Source: Pleodorina starrii (taxonomy: Eukaryota; Chlorophyta; Chlorophyceae; Chlamydomonadales; Volvocaceae). Taken from it: a stretch of DNA of 64,000 nucleotides. Made by a program: the position numbers and the translations under genes. Positions 10,193 to 21,282 of the stretch are shown here, piece by piece. The stretch's first letter is position 1. Each line of letters opens with the position of its first letter. The stretch covers positions 62,001 through 126,000 of the forward strand of contig BRXU01000021.1 of NCBI GenBank assembly GCA_030267565.1, written 5' to 3'. Below the pieces are notes generated by a model. It was given only the letters and a program-made list of their open reading frames with translations. It did not search any database and was not told the DNA's origin.

Positions 10193-10573
10193 TGTTGTAA
10201 GCTTTAGAAATGTCCGACTGCATTGGGGCAGTCAGAACTGCCGATTAGAGAAATGCAGAGTGCTTAAGAGCACGAGGTGAGCGGTTGTAGCGTACGGCGG
10301 TCACAGCGACCCGAACCGCAGCCAGTACCTCCAGAGTACCTCCAATCGGAACAGACAGAACAGCTGCCAAGGACCAGTTGTCCTCAACTGTACACAGCAG
10401 ATACAGTTCCCGTCTGTAACACAGCGTTACAGACCCAGCAGATAACCGATTACGAACCCAGTCAGACGGGACGTATTCAGTTGACAGTTAGTGACAGAGA
10501 GGTAACAGATAGATGTATAGGAATTCAGCAGAATATTCCTAAGTCCAGAACACGCCAGATGCGTGATACAACA
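10193..10573 (-). repeat. 3' LTR of G2
   Basis: 381 bp. The minus strand begins TGTTGTATCACGC at 10573 and ends AAAGCTTACAACA at 10193. A purine-rich stretch (gaagggggatagt) directly precedes it and overlaps the pol stop codon; this is the likely polypurine tract. Confidence 0.97.
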
Positions 10574-10574
10574 A

Positions 10575-13500
10575 CTATCCCCCTTCAGGCGGCAGCGTCC
10601 CTGCTGCACGCTTAGCTTGGAGGCGCACAGCCTCAAGCTCAGGCTTCAGATCAGGGGTAAAGTGTTTAGCAGGTTCCCAGCTGTTGTGCTCAGACGAGTA
10701 GCCAGCCCATTTGACCAGCCATTCGTGCACATTGCGAAACGATTTCCCAGACCGGACGCGGCGGCAACGGTAGTCCAGCACGCGCTCAACGGACCAGAGA
10801 GGTTTCGTTTCAGACAGCCAGGCAACAGGTTCAGGTTCAGGATCCACAATCGACACAGGCTCCGCGTCGGCTGCCCGTGACCGGTACGGTCGCAGAAGGG
10901 ACACGTGGAACGTCGGGTGGACGCGCATATCAGACGGTAGGCGAAGCTCAGCAGCATTCTGACCAACCATACGCACGACAGGAAACGGACCAACCCACCG
11001 CGGCAGCAGCTTACGAGGACCCTTCGCCAGCTTGCGAAGGTTCTTCGTGCTGAGCATCACCAGTTGCTCAGGCGCGAAGGACACGTCCTTCTTGTTGCGG
11101 TTGTAGTATTCAGCAGCCCGTTGTTGCGCCGCTTCCATGCTCGCTTTCGCTTCTGTCAGCCGGGTCACAAAGGACTGGGCGAAATGCTTAGCGGCAGGGA
11201 CGTTCACGTCAAGTTCGCGCCAGATGGGCAACGCAGGGTGGAAACCGTAGTTCAGAAAGAAGGGGCTCCGTCCCGTGCTACGATTCACAGCATTGTTCAG
11301 TGCGAACTCAGCGGCAGACAGATGGGTATCCCAAGCAGTAGGCTCTTGGCCCGCATAGTTACGCAGCATATCCCCCAGGGTGCGGTTCGTCCGCTCAGTT
11401 TGCCCGTCAGTTTGAGGATGATAAGCCGTGGACATGCGTAACTTGACACCCAGCAGATCAGACAGCGCGCCCCAAAACTTACTCGTGAATCTAGTGTCAC
11501 GGTCGGATACAATATCCTTGGGAACGCCATGCAAGCGCACTACGTTATCGAAAAACAGGCGTGCGGCATGTTCAGCAGTACAGGCAGTGGTCGTGGGAGC
11601 CAGGTGCGCCATCTTACTCAGTCGGTCAACAAAAACCGCGATAGCGTCGTATCCCCCTTCAGTTTTGGGGAGCGAGACCACAAAGTCCAAAGAGACACTG
11701 TCCCAGGGGTTGGCCGGAATTGGCAACGCTTGCAGCTGCCCGGGGGTCTTACCGGACTGTGGTTTGTTACGCTGGCACAGAGCGCACGACAGCACGTAGT
11801 CTTCCGCATCTCGGGCCAGCCGAGGCCACCAGAAGGTACGGGAGACCAACTCGAACAGGCGAGTACCGCCAGGATGCCCAGCAAGAGCCCCGTCGTGGTA
11901 ATGCCGCAGGATGGTACGCCGCAGGTCGGCGTCATTGGGCACCACGATCTGTCTAACGCCGTGACGGGAGCGAATCCACAGGCCGTTGGACAGGGTCAGA
12001 TCAGCGACGTTACGGGGAGTCAGGAAGTAGGGATCAGCAGCAGTGGCATCCTTCAGGCGCGTAGCGAGGGCAGGGATCGTAAGAGGCTCAGGGTCCGGCG
12101 CAGGCGCAGGCACAGGCGCGACGGGCGCAGGCGCGGCGGGCGCGGCGGGTGCGGGCGCGGCGGACGGATTGAAAGCCACCTGCCGAGCTTGACTACGCGT
12201 GACAACAGACAGAATGGCGGCGTGCAGGGAAGGGTGGCGACTGAGAGCGTCGGCAACGTTAAGTGAGCCGGACAGATACTCCCAAGTATAGTCGAAACGC
12301 GACATATACTCAAGCCAGCACGCCTGGCGCCGGTTCAGGGTCGGCACGCCTTGCAGGAATGTAAGGGGCTTATGGTCAGTCTTAAGAGTGAAATGGCGGC
12401 CTTCAAGGTAGCAGCGCCACTCTTTCAGAGCGTTCAGAACAGCAAGCAGTTCCTGTTCCCCAGTGGTGTAGCGGGTCTCAGCGCCGGACAGCTTCTTGCT
12501 GGTGAAGGCGACAGGGCGACCCTCTTGCAGCAGAACAACGCCAGTGCCGTACAGGGAAGCGTCAGTGATAACTTCGACACGGTACGACAGGGACGGGTCA
12601 GGAAACCGCAGCATGACATCGTCAGCAACAGCACGCTTAAGCTCATCAAAAGCCTTCTGACATTCAGGAGTCCAGGCGTCAGCAGATGAGAAAGCACCCT
12701 TACGAGTCAGGTTGGTCAGCGGCGCAGCAGTAATGGAGTAACGCGAAATGAACTTGCGAAAGTAGTTGGTCAGCCCCAAAAATTTACGCAGTTCCTGCAG
12801 ATTCGCGGGAGCGGGCCAGTTGCGGACCGCAGCAGACTTGCGCGGGTCCATGCGAATACCGTCAGCAGAAACGATATGCCCCAGATACTCCACCTGAGGT
12901 TGTACCCAGTGGCACTTAGACTTCTTCGCGAACAGCTGCTCGCGCCGAAGAACCTCAAAGACAGAACGAAGGTGCTGCAGGTGCTCCTCGCGGGTGCGGG
13001 AGTAGATCAGAATGTCGTCCAAGTAGCACACAACGAACTTATCCATAAAAGGCCTGAAAATACGGTTCATAACAGCTTGAAACGTAGCAGGTGCGTTAAC
13101 CAGACCAAAGCTCAGTACGGTGTATTCGTAATGGCCGAAGGGCGTACGGAAAGCAGTTTTCGCAATATCAGAATCAGCAATGCGAATTTGATTGTAGCCC
13201 TGTTGCAGATCAATAGAACTAAAGTACGCAGCGCCGCGCAGTTTATCCAGCAGGTCATCAACGCGCGGCAGCGGATACTTGTTCTTAACAGTAACAGCAT
13301 TCAGTCCCCGATAGTCAATGCACATGCGGAGACCACCATCCTTTTTGCCCACAAACAGGATAGACGCAGAGTAGGGCGAGGTACTAGGGCGAATCATACC
13401 CTTAGCCAGCAGATCAGTCACTTGCCGTTTAACCTCGTCCAACTCCAGCGGACTCAGCCGGTACATAGGACGCGAGACAGGTTGCGCGCCAGGTTCCAGC

Positions 13501-14750
13501 GGGATGGTGTGGTCGACAGGACGCATGGGCGGCAGACCAGGGATATCACGGAAGAGATCTGCGTACTCTTCCAACAGAGCAGCGACTGCAGGGTCTTGTT
13601 CAGTAGAAGGATCAACTGCGGCGTTGAGGCGCAGCTTGGGCTGAACAAGCACAGCATGGGCACCTTTGCGAAGCAAACGCGCAGCGGCCTTGCGCCCTAT
13701 AGGCTCAGGTTCGGCACGCTGACAAAGCGCAGCAACAGCAAAATTCACAGAAGGTGCCGCGGCTGCAGTAGGCGCAGGCGAGTCAAGCAGCGGCACTTTG
13801 TACTGCCGCACCCCGTGCCGCAGGAACAGGGCACGCTTGCCGTAATCCAACAAGGCAGCGTGTTGCGACATGGTACCCGAACCCAGAATGAACGGTGCCG
13901 CATCAGTAAGTTCAGCAAGAACGTAGGGTTTCAGCGTGACGTGCAGCGAGCCGAGCGCGACGCGCAACGACACCTCCCCTAGAATGCGGTTGCGCCCCCC
14001 ATCAGCAAGGGTGACATGAGACCAAGTGCTGTCCCGCAACGGCAATCCCAGTTGGCGTACCACAGATTCAGAGACGAAATCATGACTTGCGCCGGAATCG
14101 ACCAGCGCCTTGAGAGGCAGACCAGCCGAAGTCAGCTGAACCAGCGGAAGATGATCGCCTGAAATGGAAGAAAGGACTGGAAGGGAAAGAGAAGACAGGA
14201 AAGGGATGCTGGCGATCGCCGGAGCTGCAGACGGCGCGTCATACCAGACGTCGACAGAGTACGGCAACGGCGGTAGAAGTACGGGAGAACCGCTGAGGTC
14301 AAGCCCGTTGAACAGCTGACTACCAAGACCGAACCGGTGAACCTTGCGAAGTCCAGGGAGAAGGTCAGCTGCTTTACGCTCAAGGTACGAAGGCAACAAA
14401 ATGCAAGCAGCTGTATCAGGGCGCTGACGCTTGCAGGCACGGTAGTGGGCTAGCTGAAGCTGCAGCGCGCGCAGTGCAGAGGGGACAAACAGAACAGTGT
14501 GACCACCCAGTTGGGCCGAAGACAGCGAACGATTGCACGGCGCGAACAGATTACACAGCGCGCGCGCCTCTCCAAAGCCGGCACGCACAGTGCGCGCGTC
14601 AAAAGAGATGCAACGTCCCAGCAGTCCTTCCAGCTCAGCCAAGACAGCAGGCGTCACAGCGCGCGCGGCACGGAAACGACAGAGTTCCGGCGCGGCGGCA
14701 GCAGCAGCAAACCCAGGGGGTATCCCCTCAGAACCAGCCTGGGCAGCCCG
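10575..14750 (-). CDS. pol: Pol polyprotein of G2, intact
   Basis: The frame is open from directly after the Gag stop (TGA at 14753-14751) to TAG at 10577-10575; from the first GTG (14657) it is 1360 residues. No ATG start is evident, so expression as Gag-Pol is likely. Domains from that GTG: aspartic protease with DSGA at about 187-190, reverse transcriptase with YLDD at about 540, RNase H with TDAS near 695, integrase with an HHCC zinc finger near 900-950 and DDE residues in [12 protein letters not shown] and QTERTNR, and a C-terminal chromodomain near 1290-1340 (WLVKWAGY...NSWEP). The chromodomain marks it as a chromovirus. The stop codon overlaps the polypurine tract, leaving no 3' UTR before the LTR. 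Confidence 0.95.
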   Translation of the reverse strand, partial: RAAQAGSEGIPPGFAAAAAAPELCRFRAARAVTPAVLAELEGLLGRCISFDARTVRAGFGEARALCNLFAPCNRSLSSAQLGGHTVLFVPSALRALQLQLAHYRACKRQRPDTAACILLPSYLERKAADLLPGLRKVHRFGLGSQLFNGLDLSGSPVLLPPLPYSVDVWYDAPSAAPAIASIPFLSSLSLPVLSSISGDHLPLVQLTSAGLPLKALVDSGASHDFVSESVVRQLGLPLRDSTWSHVTLADGGRNRILGEVSLRVALGSLHVTLKPYVLAELTDAAPFILGSGTMSQHAALLDYGKRALFLRHGVRQYKVPLLDSPAPTAAAAPSVNFAVAALCQRAEPEPIGRKAAARLLRKGAHAVLVQPKLRLNAAVDPSTEQDPAVAALLEEYADLFRDIPGLPPMRPVDHTIPLEPGAQPVSRPMYRLSPLELDEVKRQVTDLLAKGMIRPSTSPYSASILFVGKKDGGLRMCIDYRGLNAVTVKNKYPLPRVDDLLDKLRGAAYFSSIDLQQGYNQIRIADSDIAKTAFRTPFGHYEYTVLSFGLVNAPATFQAVMNRIFRPFMDKFVVCYLDDILIYSRTREEHLQHLRSVFEVLRREQLFAKKSKCHWVQPQVEYLGHIVSADGIRMDPRKSAAVRNWPAPANLQELRKFLGLTNYFRKFISRYSITAAPLTNLTRKGAFSSADAWTPECQKAFDELKRAVADDVMLRFPDPSLSYRVEVITDASLYGTGVVLLQEGRPVAFTSKKLSGAETRYTTGEQELLAVLNALKEWRCYLEGRHFTLKTDHKPLTFLQGVPTLNRRQACWLEYMSRFDYTWEYLSGSLNVADALSRHPSLHAAILSVVTRSQARQVAFNPSAAPAPAAPAAPAPVAPVPAPAPDPEPLTIPALATRLKDATAADPYFLTPRNVADLTLSNGLWIRSRHGVRQIVVPNDADLRRTILRHYHDGALAGHPGGTRLFELVSRTFWWPRLARDAEDYVLSCALCQRNKPQSGKTPGQLQALPIPANPWDSVSLDFVVSLPKTEGGYDAIAVFVDRLSKMAHLAPTTTACTAEHAARLFFDNVVRLHGVPKDIVSDRDTRFTSKFWGALSDLLGVKLRMSTAYHPQTDGQTERTNRTLGDMLRNYAGQEPTAWDTHLSAAEFALNNAVNRSTGRSPFFLNYGFHPALPIWRELDVNVPAAKHFAQSFVTRLTEAKASMEAAQQRAAEYYNRNKKDVSFAPEQLVMLSTKNLRKLAKGPRKLLPRWVGPFPVVRMVGQNAAELRLPSDMRVHPTFHVSLLRPYRSRAADAEPVSIVDPEPEPVAWLSETKPLWSVERVLDYRCRRVRSGKSFRNVHEWLVKWAGYSSEHNSWEPAKHFTPDLKPELEAVRLQAKRAAGTLPPEGG

Positions 14751-16249
14751 TCAGTTCCCCTTGCCCCGGTTGTGCCCGCGCTTGCCCTTGGCCTTGCCGT
14801 CCCCGCTACCCCCCGCAGCAGCAGCAGCAGCGTCATTCTCAGCCTTGCGGCGCAGCCAGGCCGGGTTGGTGCACTCAGAGACACCGTGGTCCGGCTCACC
14901 GCAGGCCAGGCAGCGGTTGTGCTCCTTGCGCCAGAGGTAGATCGACATCCTGCAGCCGAACTTGGTCAGCGAACCAGTCGGTGGCGGGGGCGGCGGCGTG
15001 GCGGCGGCAGCAGCGAGGGAAGCGCGCCGAGAAGCGGACTTCTTGCGGCGGACCTCCTGGAAGTCCGAAGACGGGCGCGCCGCGGCAGCAGTCGGCGTCC
15101 CAGCAGCGGAAGACGGCCCAGCAGCACCGTCGACGCGGCGACGCTTGGCGGCAGCGTCCTCCTCTTCGACCTCCTGAACAGATAGGAAGTAAACCGGGCA
15201 GAAGGCGAACGGGCTTGTTTAGCAGCTTCAAGTTGACGCTCTTTGCGGAGCGCGTAAGCAGCCATGTCGTAGTAAGAGCCGAAGGTCTTCTTCGCACAGT
15301 ACTCATACAAGGCATCAGACAGGCCATGGTGAAACCAGAATCTGCGCTCGCCGTCAGCAAATTCAGGAATGGCAGTGATAAGGGCCTCAAAGCGCGCTTG
15401 GTACGAAGCAACGGCCTCGGTCGTACGCATGCGGTAACGACCAGTGGACAGTTTTTGCCGAGCCTCTTGCTCGCGAGACTGAACTTGCGGAGCAAAACGA
15501 GCAAGCAATGCAGCAAGCAAAGCATCAGAGGTATAGCCGCTAGTCTGCGCTAAGGTCCACTCATCGTGATAGCGCTTAGCCAAACCGTCAAGGGCTGAAC
15601 CAAGAAACAGACAGCGAACCTCATCAATATGACCACCTTTTACCAAAGGGAAGAACTTCTTGACGTCCCGGACAAAGACGCGGGTAGCATCGGCAGCGGC
15701 CCGGACGTTAAGCTTGCCTTCAATCGGGATATTCAGCTTAGGTGGAGGAACATTAAGTTTAAGTACCTCGTCAGTGTCGGTGGCCATGGGCGCGACGCCA
15801 GCAGCAGCGTCAGCCCGGATTGCAGCAGCAGCAGCAGAGTGAACGCGAGTCGCAGCAGCAGCGTTCTCGCGAACAGCAGCGTTGTTCACGTGGGTCTCAG
15901 CAGCGACGTGGGCCCCAGCAGCAGCAGTTGCGGTGGCGGCCACGATGCGACCTGAAAGACGGCGCCGAGGGCGAAGGTTCAGCACATGGTCAGGTAAATA
16001 CTGCCTCAGGTTAAAAGGATCCTCAAGGTCAGAATCAACGCCCTCAGCAGCGCGGCCAGCAGTCGGCGGGTCAGTAACAGCAGTTGGGTCAGAACGCGCT
16101 GCATCGGTAGGGACAGCAGGGTCCCTAGCAAGCGCAGTCAGTGCAGCCGCAGCAGCAGCGGCAGCAGCATCAACTCCTTCTTCATTCTCATGCTGAGGTG
16201 AAGCAGGAACATATGGGTTGCCGTCGGCGTCAAGCAGGACACCGGACAT
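14751..16249 (-). pseudogene. gag: Gag of G2, one-base frameshift
   Basis: Starts at the ATG at 16249 ([16 protein letters not shown]). The capsid region follows ([20 protein letters not shown]). Near 15190 one base is missing relative to G3 (gtttacttcc instead of gtttaacttcc), so the reading frame leaves the true frame. The correct frame resumes the zinc knuckle ([14 protein letters not shown]) and basic tail and ends in TGA at 14753-14751, followed by CGG and pol in the same frame. Without the lost base this would be a normal chromovirus Gag of roughly 500 residues. Confidence 0.88.
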
Positions 16250-16553
16250 GACGGGCAACGACAGTCAGTAACCGCGCACCCAAGCAAGTAGCCGCTCGAG
16301 CGACCACGACCTCGTCAGAGACGAAGTCCAGCAGGGTCTCTGGGTCGAGTGGTGCAGTCTGGACCTCCTGGTCGACAGTGGTCTTAGACGGCCCAGCGAC
16401 AGTGGGTTGCTCTGCAACAGCTAAGGAGAGTTAGGCTAAAGAAAGCCCAGCAGGGCCAGTAAGGAGGCTGGGAAGTTACAAACCTTCAGCAGCCGCCCGC
16501 AGAAGGTCAACGACCATAGCGTCGTCTACGGAACCGAAGACTAGTTCGCTCAT
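16230..16553 (-). CDS. Spliced leader ORF of G2, overlapping gag start
   Basis: Exon 1 (16553-16484) encodes [20 protein letters not shown] and ends in phase 1 at a GTTTGT donor. A 72-base intron ends in CTGTTGCAG, and exon 2 continues [14 protein letters not shown]... to a TGA at 16232-16230, about 20 bases past the Gag ATG and in a different frame. The same structure is in G3. Unspliced it is a 25-codon ORF. Function unknown. Confidence 0.5.
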
Positions 16554-16596
16554 TGTCGCGATGTTGTCAAGATGTGAACAGCGGTAAGGGCCAGTG

Positions 16597-16611
16597 CCCG
16601 TCTCGATACCA
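16597..16611 (-). other. Primer-binding site of G2
   Basis: The minus strand reads TGGTATCGAGACGGG, three bases (AGT) inside the 5' LTR. Confidence 0.8.
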
Positions 16612-16614
16612 ACT

Positions 16615-16995
16615 TGTTGTAAGCTTTAGAAATGTCCGACTGCATTGGGGCAGTCAGAACTGCCGATTAGAGAAATGCAGAGTGCTTAAGAGCACGAGGT
16701 GAGCGGTTGTAGCGTACGGCGGTCACAGCGACCCGAACCGCAGCCAGTACCTCCAGAGTAACTCCAATCGGAACAGACAGAACAGCTGCCAAGGACCAGT
16801 TGTCCTCAACTGTACACAGCAGATACAGTTCCCGTCTGTAACACAGCGTTACAGACCCAGCAGATAACCGATTACGAACCCAGTCAGACGGGACGTATTC
16901 AGTTGACAGTTAGTGACAGAGAGGTAACAGATAGATGTATAGGAATTCAGCAGAATATTCCTAAGTCCAGAACACGCCAGATGCGTGATACAACA
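16615..16995 (-). repeat. 5' LTR of G2
   Basis: 381 bp, ends TGTTGTA/TACAACA. It carries a tandem of inverted motifs around TCCCGTCTGTAACACAGCGTTACAGAC, including the palindrome-like GTAACACAGCGTTAC. Promoter elements were not resolved. Confidence 0.97.
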
Positions 16996-17000
16996 GTTAC

Positions 17001-18007
17001 CCGGGCGGTGCGGTGGGCGGTACGTGCATCCCCTCGATGCCACCGCCGCTTCGATTCTGGGCCTGCATGCCCGGTGGCATATGCGGTGGCAGACCAGCTG
17101 ACCTTGCTTGCCAATCGGATCCCGGGTGTTGCGTGAGAAGCAGAGGAAGTACCATACGGCATGCCCACGCCCCGGAAACAGTACACCAATGTGTATTTGA
17201 CGTTGTGGCTCTTACTGCGACGGAGCATGGACGACGGTATATGGCCGCCGCATGCAGCAATGAAGGTAGGCCCGCCGCTGGCTGGTGCCCGCCGGCCTGG
17301 CCAAAGTCTTACAGACGGGGTGATTGAACGGGTGGTCTTTAAAAACTTCTCGGGCCGCCGCCTTCGCAGCCCCAGGAGAAGTACCGCAAAAGGTGGGACG
17401 CCATCCGTCGCCCTTTCTTGCGGATTGTGATCGGAGCCACCGCGCCTCCAGGCAGTTGAGCAGGAATCTCTCGCAACTGGTTCGCTCCTGCCAACTCCAG
17501 AAGGATGGAGTTGCAGCAGCAGCAGGTGTACGCTGCGGCCAATGCGGCGGGACCGGATCTGTTCGGTGGCGATGCCAAAAACCGGAAGGAGACGGCGAGC
17601 GTTGACGCAGCAGGCTAACGTCCGATAATCGGTTTCGATATCGAGGAGAGCTTATCCGTAGCCGTGCTGTTGATTCATCCCTCGATTGCCGATCGGCAAG
17701 CAAGCACCCGTGCATGCACTGCCGCTTGACGCACGCAAGGGCGCACTCACATCCACGCATGGCCATAGCTCGCTCCGCACACACATTCGCAAGCAAGTAG
17801 CCTTTCCCTGCCACTCACTCCTTGGGAACGGCTGGTCGGAGGATGCACGTGGTCACAACATGCAGCCGTGGATTTGGGCAGCATCAGGAGGATCTTGGAA
17901 CGGCCACTCGGCCCTTGGACAGGTTAGATGCCTGCACACGTGCGCGACAGACATCCCGTCTATACTATGAGCTTTTATTGGACAGAACGTCGTAACGTTT
18001 CTCCAGT
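17001..18007 (+). other. Upstream region of gene A, shared with gene B
   Basis: This kilobase is similar to 54585-56272 upstream of gene B, except for about 640 bp present only in B (about 55031-55680). Short frames such as the one from 17161 are only partly conserved between the copies, with indels that change frame, so most of it looks non-coding. Confidence 0.5.
17505..17618 (+). CDS. Small conserved Gln-start ORF (A copy)
   Basis: 37 codons: MELQQQQ, then VYAAANAAGPDLFGGD..., ending ETASVDAAG. The B copy (55742-55867) has the same ends with a longer Gln run and two substitutions. The length differs by whole codons only and the stop is shared, which hints at coding. It may be the last exon of a larger spliced gene; no motif recognised. 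Confidence 0.3.
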   Translation: MELQQQQVYAAANAAGPDLFGGDAKNRKETASVDAAG

Positions 18008-18020
18008 GATATATATACTC
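18008..18020 (+). promoter_or_regulatory. Candidate TATA box of gene A
   Basis: gatatatatactc, about 200 bases before the ATG at 18214. The same element occurs at 56273-56285 in front of gene B. Confidence 0.5.
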
Positions 18021-18213
18021 CGGCGCCATGCACACTCAAGCAATATAGCTAGTTGTGGACGTCCTACGCGGCCCTGGAGTCCCACGTACTCTTCCTATTA
18101 CTTGCAGGCCTTCTAGATTAGTAAAATTGATACCGCCACAGCCCAGACACCTTTCCGACAAAGTGTTAAGTCCAGCAAATATCCTGGGGCAGGTTAACAC
18201 CCCCCAAGCAAGT

Positions 18214-21200
18214 ATGCTACCAACGCGCTACTGCTGCTACTGGGAGGTCCTCGGCGGCGGAAACAGCAGCAGGAGCCTCGCAACTCTGCTGTCCCGCCTG
18301 CTGATGATGCTCGTTCTGGTGCTGCTGGTGCCGCCGCTTCCGGGAGCGCTGGCCACTCGACCCCAAAAGGACAACCGCTGCGATCCCCACAAGTTCCGCT
18401 ACAAGACGCTGCAGTACCACAACCCCAGGGACTGCCGCAACTACACGTTGTTCGACGTCGACGCGCGCTGCTTGATCGATTGGGCCAAAGCTAAATCTGT
18501 CTGCAAGAGCAAGGGCATGGAGCTGGCACCGCAGGGCAACAAGGACTCGATAGGTGCGACTGTGGGTGGGCGAGATGCGGGGACGGAGGCAGCAGGATGC
18601 AAACAACTTGCATTCCCTGCTTTTTTCATTTCGGTAGGATGACTGTCTTTTCATCGCACAGTCCTGGATTTGGCGTCATTCGGTTCCGTTAGTTAACATC
18701 TAACTATCCTATCTAACACACTGCCCTACGCACGATCGGCCCCCCCCCGCTATGTACGTCACCTTGCCCTCCTATTTGCAGCCGCTGTGACCAAGCTGTG
18801 TGCTGACAACGACTTTACCTGCTGGCTTGGCGGCGAGTGCGACGAGCCGGGTCTGTGCTACATGATGAGCCAGGAGGGGGAGGTCCACAAGCAGGGATGC
18901 AAGCAGCCCGTCCGCTTTGTGTGCCGAGGCAAGGGTACGTGACGCACGCGATCCTAGCAGGGACAGATAGATGGCCGAGAACAAGATAGAAGGTGCACTC
19001 GTTTGCACCGCTGAGCGTGGTTTGTGTTCATAAACCAAAATTAATGGTTCATGCATGTTCGTTTTTGAGCTCGTCCCGAGTGCCTCCATGTTGTATCACG
19101 CATCTGGCGTGTTCTGGACTTAGGAATATTCTGCTGAATTCCTATACATCTGTCTGTTACCTCTCTGTCACTAACTGTCAACTGAATACGTCCCGTCTGA
19201 CTGGGTTCGTAATCGGTTATCTGCTGGGTCTGTAACGCTGTGTTACAGACGGGAACTGTATCTGCTGTGTACAGTTGAGGACAACTGGTCCTTGGCAGCT
19301 GTTCTGTCTGTTCCGATTGGAGTTACTCTGGAGATACTGGCTGCGGTTCGGGTCGCTGTGACCGCCGTACGCTACAACCGCTCACCTCGTGCTCTTAAGC
19401 ACTCTGCATATCTCTAATCGGCAGTTCTGACTGCCCCCATGCAGTCGGACATTTCTAAAGCTTACAACAAGTTGGTATCGAGACGGGCACTGGCCCTTAC
19501 CGCTGTTCACATCATCGCGACAATGAGCGAACTAGTCTTCGGTTCCGTAGACGACGCTATGGTCGTTGACCTTCTGCGGGCGGCTGCTGAAGGTTTGTAA
19601 CTTCCCAGCCTCCTTACTGGCCCTGCTGGGCTTTCTTTAGCCTAACTCTCCTTAGCTGTTGCAGAGCAACCCACTGTCGCTGGGCCGTCTAAGACCACTG
19701 TCGACCAGGAGGTCCAGACTGCACCACTCGACCCAGAGACCCTGCTGGACTTCGTCTCTGACGAGGTCGTGGTCGCTCGAGCGGCTACTTGCTTGGGTGC
19801 GCGGTTACTGACTGTCGTTGCCCGTCATGTCCGGTGTCCTGCTTGACGCCGACGGCAACCCATATGTTCCTGCTTCACCTCAGCATGAGAATGAAGAAGG
19901 AGTTGATGCTGCTGCCGCTGCTGCTGCGGCTGCACTGACTGCGCTTGCTAGGGACCCTGCTGTCCCTACCGATGCAGCGCGTTCTGACCCAACTGCTGTT
20001 ACTGACCCGCCGACTGCTGGCCGCGCTGCTGAGGACGTTGATTCTGACCTTGAGGATCCTTTTAACCTGAGGCAGTATTTACCTGACCATGTGCTGAACC
20101 TTCGCCCTCGGCGCCGTCTTTCAGGTCGCATCGTGGCCGCCACCGTAACTGCTGCTGCTGGGGCCCACGTCGCTGCTGAGACCCACGTGAACAACGCTGC
20201 TGTTCGCGAGAACGCTGCTGCTGCGACTCGCGTTCACTCTGCTGCTGCTGCTGCAATCCGGGCTGACGCTGCTGCTGGCGTCGCGCCCATGGCCACCGAC
20301 ACTGACGAGGTACTTAAACTTAATGTTCCTCCACCTAAGCTGCATATCCCGATTGAAGGCAAGCTTAACGTCCGGGCCGCTGCCGATGCTACCCGCGTCT
20401 TTGTCCGGGACGTCAAGAAGTTCTTCCCTTTGGTAAAAGGTGGTCATATTGATGAGGTTCGCTGTCTGTTTCTTGGTTCAGCCCTTGACGGTTTGGCTAA
20501 GCGCTATCACGATGAGTGGACCTTAGCGCAAACTAGCGGCTATACCTCTGATGCTTTGCTTGCTGCATTATATTGCTTGCTCGTTTTGCTCCGCAAGTTC
20601 AGTCCCGCGAGCAAGAGGCTCGGCAGAAACTGTCCACTGGTCGTTACCGCATGCGTACGACCGAGGCCGTTGCTTCGTACCAAGCACGCTTTGAGGCCCT
20701 TATCACTGCCATTCCTGAGTTTGCTGACGGCGAACGCAGATTCTGGTTTCACCATGGCCTGTCTGATGTCCTGTATGAGTACTGTGCGAAGAAAACCTTC
20801 GGCTCTTACTACGACATGGCCGCTTACGCGCTCCGCAAAGAGCGTCAACTCGAAGCTGCTAAACAAGCTCGTTCGCCTTCTGCCCGGTTTAACTTCCTAT
20901 CTGTTCAGGAGGTCGAAGAGGAGGACGCTGCCGCCAAGCGTCGCCGCGTCGACGGTGCTGCTGGGCCGTCTTCCGCTGCTGGGACGCCGACGGCTGCCGC
21001 GGCGCGCCCGTCTTCGGACTTCCAGGAGGTCCGCCGCAAGAAGTCCGCTTCTCGGCGCGCTTCCCTCGCTGCTGCCGCCGCCACGCCGCCGCCCCCGCCA
21101 CCGACTGGTTCGAGGACCAAGTTCGGTTGCAGGATGTCGATTTACCTCTGGCGCAAGGAGCACAACCGCTGCCTGGCCTGCGGCGAGCCTGACCACGGTG

Positions 21201-21249
21201 TCTCTGAGTGCACCAACCCGGCCTGGCTGCGCCGCAAGGCTGAGAATGA

Positions 21250-21282
<33 letters not shown>

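Larger units (their letters stand above)
10193..16995 (-). mobile_element. Ty3/gypsy chromovirus G2, full length
   Basis: A 6803-bp element with 381-bp LTRs at 10193-10573 and 16615-16995, each bounded by TGTTGTA...TACAACA, and the 5-bp target duplication GTTAC (10188-10192 and 16996-17000). The paralogous segment at about 54570-54600 (gtgggg-attac-ccgggcgg) shows the unoccupied site. The two LTRs differ at only one position that I noticed, so the insertion is young. Pol is one open frame; gag has a one-base deletion. Confidence 0.97.
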
